A stretch of 8,181 nucleotides of DNA from Streptosporangiaceae bacterium. Its GTDB lineage: Bacteria; Actinomycetota; Actinomycetes; Streptosporangiales; Streptosporangiaceae. The stretch lies in the NCBI GenBank assembly GCA_030040815.1, contig JASHSZ010000668.1:1-8181 (forward strand), in the 5' to 3' direction. The notes under the pieces were generated by a model. The model saw only the letters and a list, made by a program, of their open reading frames with translations. It did not search any database and was not told the origin of the DNA. The position numbers and the translations under genes are program-made. This document shows positions 5,610 to 8,181 of this stretch, in pieces (position 1 is the first letter of the stretch; each line of letters starts with the position of its first letter).

Positions 5610-7058
5610 TCATGATGCCGGCGCGTGAGCAGTAGCGCCTCTGAGGCTGGCTGAGACGCGCGTGGAGCGCGCATATCCCTTGGCCTTCATGAGGAATCCG
5701 GCGAGGTAGTCGTCGTGCGGCATATTGGGCGCACCGAAGTAGCTGGGCAACTCTCCGACGAACACGTTCCGGATCGACCGATCAGCGATTGCATCGCTGA
5801 TGAGCGCATCGTCCCAGCCCATGATGACGAGGTTGAGCGTGTTGCGCAGCGGCGTGGCACCGTCCTTGCGTGACCATGGTGCGATCCACGCGCAGGGGAA
5901 CGCCAGCTCGATTCCCGACGTCTGCACACCTTCTGCGCTACTCAGCAGGTGAACGGCGGGGCGCAACGCAGCGCTGCCGTCACCGAGATCATCGACGATG
6001 CCTGCTCCGCCAAGCACAGCTTTCGTCCCGCGCGAAGCCTCGATGAGGAAAGCCTCGACGCGTCGCGCCTGGTCGATGCTGTGCACTGGCAGCAGTGCGG
6101 CATCGTCCTCGGGCGGCAATGAGGGGATCTTGGCCAGCCGGTCGGCGACCAACTCGGCGAACTCCGCGGCGACGGATTCGTCGCCTTCAACCAGGATCGA
6201 GGTTGCGTTCGTGCAGCCAGTACCCCCGCCACGGCTTACAGAGTCGACGACCAGGTCGGCTTGCTCACGCCAGTCGACCTCGGAGGTTATGAGGATCTTC
6301 GAGCGGCCCGGCCCCTGCGGCAACAGGTTCACGTCGCGATACTTGTCGATCACGTCCTGGCCGCCGTAGACCATCGCCAGGTCCGCGGCGACGATCATTT
6401 CGTCGGCGGCGTCATAGTCAGTGGGCAGCAAGACCACCTGGTCCGGCGAGAATCCGGCCTCTCTAAGCGCGGTCACAAGACGGTGCGGCGTGAGCGGCTC
6501 GCGCCGGGATGGCCGTACGGCGACGCGGTAGCCGAGCGCGAGTGCCTCCAGCCATCCGCCGTGGATCGCTGGATGGTTGCCGGCTGCATGGACGGCAAAG
6601 ACATCGCCGCGGCGCACCCACAGGCCGCCGGCGACGCTGATGGCCGGGTCGGCGTGGGAAGCGGCGACACCAAGTGGCCGGGCGAACTGCGCCCACTCCC
6701 AGGCGTGCGACGCGTGGGCCGCGATCTTCTCCGCCGCAGATCGCACTTCCGTAATGCCCAGGCCGGAGATGCGCGCCACCATCCGCTGATACTCGGCTGC
6801 GGCGAGGCCCGCGACGGTGCCGTGGAGGAATGCGGCACCCGCTTGCGCGATCGCGTCCAGTCGCAAGTCGTGTGCTGGTGTCGTCGCCTTATGCAGTGCG
6901 GACATGGCCCGCGAGACGTAGGGCACCGGGGCCATGCTCAACTCGGCCAATGGGTGCCCTGTCACGTCAGGGATCGCTGTCGGCTTCCGGGATCTGTAGG
7001 GCCCGGACGGTCCGAGTACTTCGATCTGATAAAGCCCGCCTGGCGACGGAGTCGTCAT
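5610..7058 (-). CDS. LuxC/EhpG-like acyl reductase, aldehyde dehydrogenase superfamily
   Basis: A 482-residue protein of the aldehyde dehydrogenase superfamily, nearest in style to the LuxC acyl-CoA/acyl-protein reductases. Seen directly are the nucleotide-binding region HAAGNHPAIHGGWLEALALG (157-176) and VAVRPSRREPLTPHRLV (179-195), the AMVYGGQDVIDKY block (228-240) equivalent to the family's Gly-rich turn, and the catalytic cysteine at about 282 in GGGTGCTNATS. Expected reaction: NAD(P)H-dependent reduction of an activated acyl group, bound as a thioester on this Cys, to the aldehyde. The N-terminal 100 residues resemble the LuxC-type extension rather than a standard aldehyde dehydrogenase. 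It starts one base after the stop of the adenylating gene, so the two are translationally coupled and probably act as a pair, as LuxE/LuxC do in bioluminescence and EhpF/EhpG are proposed to do in griseoluteic acid formation. A plain aldehyde dehydrogenase working oxidatively is the alternative. The substrate is unknown. Confidence 0.78.
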   Translation of the reverse strand: MTTPSPGGLYQIEVLGPSGPYRSRKPTAIPDVTGHPLAELSMAPVPYVSRAMSALHKATTPAHDLRLDAIAQAGAAFLHGTVAGLAAAEYQRMVARISGLGITEVRSAAEKIAAHASHAWEWAQFARPLGVAASHADPAISVAGGLWVRRGDVFAVHAAGNHPAIHGGWLEALALGYRVAVRPSRREPLTPHRLVTALREAGFSPDQVVLLPTDYDAADEMIVAADLAMVYGGQDVIDKYRDVNLLPQGPGRSKILITSEVDWREQADLVVDSVSRGGGTGCTNATSILVEGDESVAAEFAELVADRLAKIPSLPPEDDAALLPVHSIDQARRVEAFLIEASRGTKAVLGGAGIVDDLGDGSAALRPAVHLLSSAEGVQTSGIELAFPCAWIAPWSRKDGATPLRNTLNLVIMGWDDALISDAIADRSIRNVFVGELPSYFGAPNMPHDDYLAGFLMKAKGYARSTRVSASLRGATAHAPAS

Positions 7059-7059
7059 G

Positions 7060-8169
7060 TCAGTACACGCCCTCGATGACCTTGCTGCCTTCGAACTCCC
7101 GGAGCGGGGCGATATCGGCGATGGAGTCTCCGATCTGGGTCGGATTCTCCGAGGCGATTCGGGTCACCGCGTCGCGCTCGGCGTTGTTCGGCAGCAAGAG
7201 CGCCTTGCTTACGTGGTCGATGACAAGTTGTCCGCGCTCGTGGTAGGCGACAGGCTTGCCGCTGCGCTGGTCCCTCACCGCGAATGTCGTGTAGGGGCTC
7301 AGCGTCGGATCGAAGATCGTCTCGTCGGCGTCCTCTGCGCCGAATCGCTGGGCGCCACCTGATCCGAGCGCCATCGTCGTGCCGTAGGAGCCCGCGAGTG
7401 TGATGCCCGCGAATACCTCGGTGCGGTAGTAGTCGCGGGTGTCCACATCCATGGACGCGCCGCCCCAGTGGATGTACTCGACGGTTTCCTGTATGAGCTC
7501 CACCATCTCGTCGCGACGCACGATGCGAGCCAGGATCGGCGGGGTTAGCCGTATGTAGCCGATGTTCTGGGTGCGGAGGATGTATGTCGCCTGGTCGAGC
7601 AAGTGCTCGGTATAGGCCTCAGCTTCCTTGTGATTGCCGGCCGCGATCTGCTTCTTGACCCAACGCGGGTCCATATCGATGCCGAAGGCCAGAACGCCCC
7701 AGGCCCTGGCGCCGCGCCGTGCCTGCTCGAACGCCCCGTGCGGGCCAGCAGGCGAGAAGCACAGCCAGTTTTTCTCGCGGGTAAGACCGTACTGCTGGAA
7801 GATCCACACGTCCCGGTCGACCATCAACTGAGCGAAGTCGGCCATGAGCGGGAGCGCCTTCGGTGCCCCTGTCGTGCCGCCGCTCTCGATGACGGCTATG
7901 ACGTCGGGGCGCGGACCGTACCCGCGAGGAATGAGGTTGGAGACTGCCACATCACGCAGCTCGTCGGTGACATTGGGAAACAGCGTCAGGTCTGCATGCG
8001 TCTTCACGTCGGTGCGCGGGTCAAAGTTCAGCGCCTTCGCGCGTTCGAGCCAGAATGGCGCGCCGGTGGCGGGGTTGAAGTGCCAGTCCATGGCAGCCTG
8101 AATGAATTCGTCAGGATCCGGCAGATGGCCGAAAGGCAGCTCAAGGATGGAACGCGGGCTGGTTGACAT
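7060..8169 (-). CDS. LuxE/EhpF-like adenylate-forming acyl activation protein
   Basis: A 369-residue member of the ANL/PaaK-like adenylating group. The ATP P-loop motif ESGGTTGAPKALPLM lies at residues 95-109; later come WGGASMDVDTRDYY and GSYGTTMALG, equivalent to the acyl- and adenine-binding motifs, and QIGDSIAD near the end at the position of the family's conserved GD. The chain stops about 25 residues after this, so the C-terminal lid domain of full acyl-CoA ligases is missing; LuxE (about 370 residues) is similarly short. Expected role: activate a carboxylic acid with ATP and pass the acyl group to the partner reductase encoded next. AAAGG lies six bases before the ATG, fixing the start, and this is the first gene of the three-gene operon visible here; its promoter lies beyond the right edge. 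Database labels such as phenazine antibiotic biosynthesis protein are likely for this type. An acyl-CoA ligase role is less likely without the lid domain. Confidence 0.78.
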   Translation of the reverse strand: MSTSPRSILELPFGHLPDPDEFIQAAMDWHFNPATGAPFWLERAKALNFDPRTDVKTHADLTLFPNVTDELRDVAVSNLIPRGYGPRPDVIAVIESGGTTGAPKALPLMADFAQLMVDRDVWIFQQYGLTREKNWLCFSPAGPHGAFEQARRGARAWGVLAFGIDMDPRWVKKQIAAGNHKEAEAYTEHLLDQATYILRTQNIGYIRLTPPILARIVRRDEMVELIQETVEYIHWGGASMDVDTRDYYRTEVFAGITLAGSYGTTMALGSGGAQRFGAEDADETIFDPTLSPYTTFAVRDQRSGKPVAYHERGQLVIDHVSKALLLPNNAERDAVTRIASENPTQIGDSIADIAPLREFEGSKVIEGVY

Positions 8170-8175
8170 GGCCTG

Positions 8176-8180
8176 CCTTT
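8176..8180 (-). promoter_or_regulatory. Ribosome binding site of the adenylating gene
   Basis: AAAGG on the minus strand, six bases before the ATG at 8169-8167. It supports this start; the promoter and anything further upstream are outside the window. Confidence 0.55.
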
Positions 8181-8181
8181 C

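Noticed and set aside
6261..7079. 272-codon plus-strand frame opposite the acyl reductase
   Set aside because: Shadow frame rich in Arg, Gly and Val without motifs; the minus strand has the full reductase with its catalytic Cys.
7603..8166. 187-codon plus-strand frame opposite the adenylating protein
   Set aside because: Shadow frame; the minus strand carries the P-loop motif and family pattern.

Overview
The window looks like GC-rich actinobacterial DNA, for example a Mycobacterium, Rhodococcus or Pseudonocardia relative. The signs are strong G/C preference at third codon positions, GTG starts, the GntR/FCD regulator style, and a SAV_6107-type HEPN gene typical of actinomycetes. The genus cannot be fixed from the sequence alone. 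No rRNA, tRNA, CRISPR array, insertion sequence or attachment site was seen.

Layout, left to right. (1) 1-405, minus: 5' part of a HEPN-domain gene that runs off the left edge. (2) about 402-704, plus: C-terminal remnant of a SAM-dependent O-methyltransferase, truncated exactly where the HEPN gene begins. (3) 753-2108, minus: a tetrahydrofolate-dependent aromatic O-demethylase of the LigM/DesA family. (4) 2109-2298: divergent regulatory region with a perfect TTGACA box and a candidate operator. (5) 2299-3045, plus: GntR/FCD regulator, overlapping by GTGA with (6) 3042-4070, plus: LigJ-type 4-oxalomesaconate hydratase. (7) 4181-4432, minus: small two-helix membrane protein, convergent with ligJ. 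(8) 4544-8169, minus: a three-gene operon read right to left, comprising a LuxE/EhpF-like adenylating protein, a LuxC/EhpG-like acyl reductase with a 1-base gap, and a seven-bladed beta-propeller lactonase 22 bases on.

How it may work together: the demethylase and hydratase belong to the lignin-type catabolism known from Sphingobium (vanillate, syringate, 3-O-methylgallate, gallate; ring cleavage to 4-oxalomesaconate). The regulator sits between them and probably controls both from the shared divergent promoter region. The ring-cleavage dioxygenase, tautomerase and aldolase of that route are not in the window. The LuxE/LuxC-like pair suggests ATP- and NAD(P)H-dependent reduction of a carboxylate to an aldehyde without a multidomain carboxylic acid reductase. 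The lactonase beside it could open a lactone such as a pyrone dicarboxylate. That combination, an O-demethylation/gallate-type module next to a two-component carboxylate reductase, is the most interesting aspect of the window. A functional link between the two transcription units is inference.
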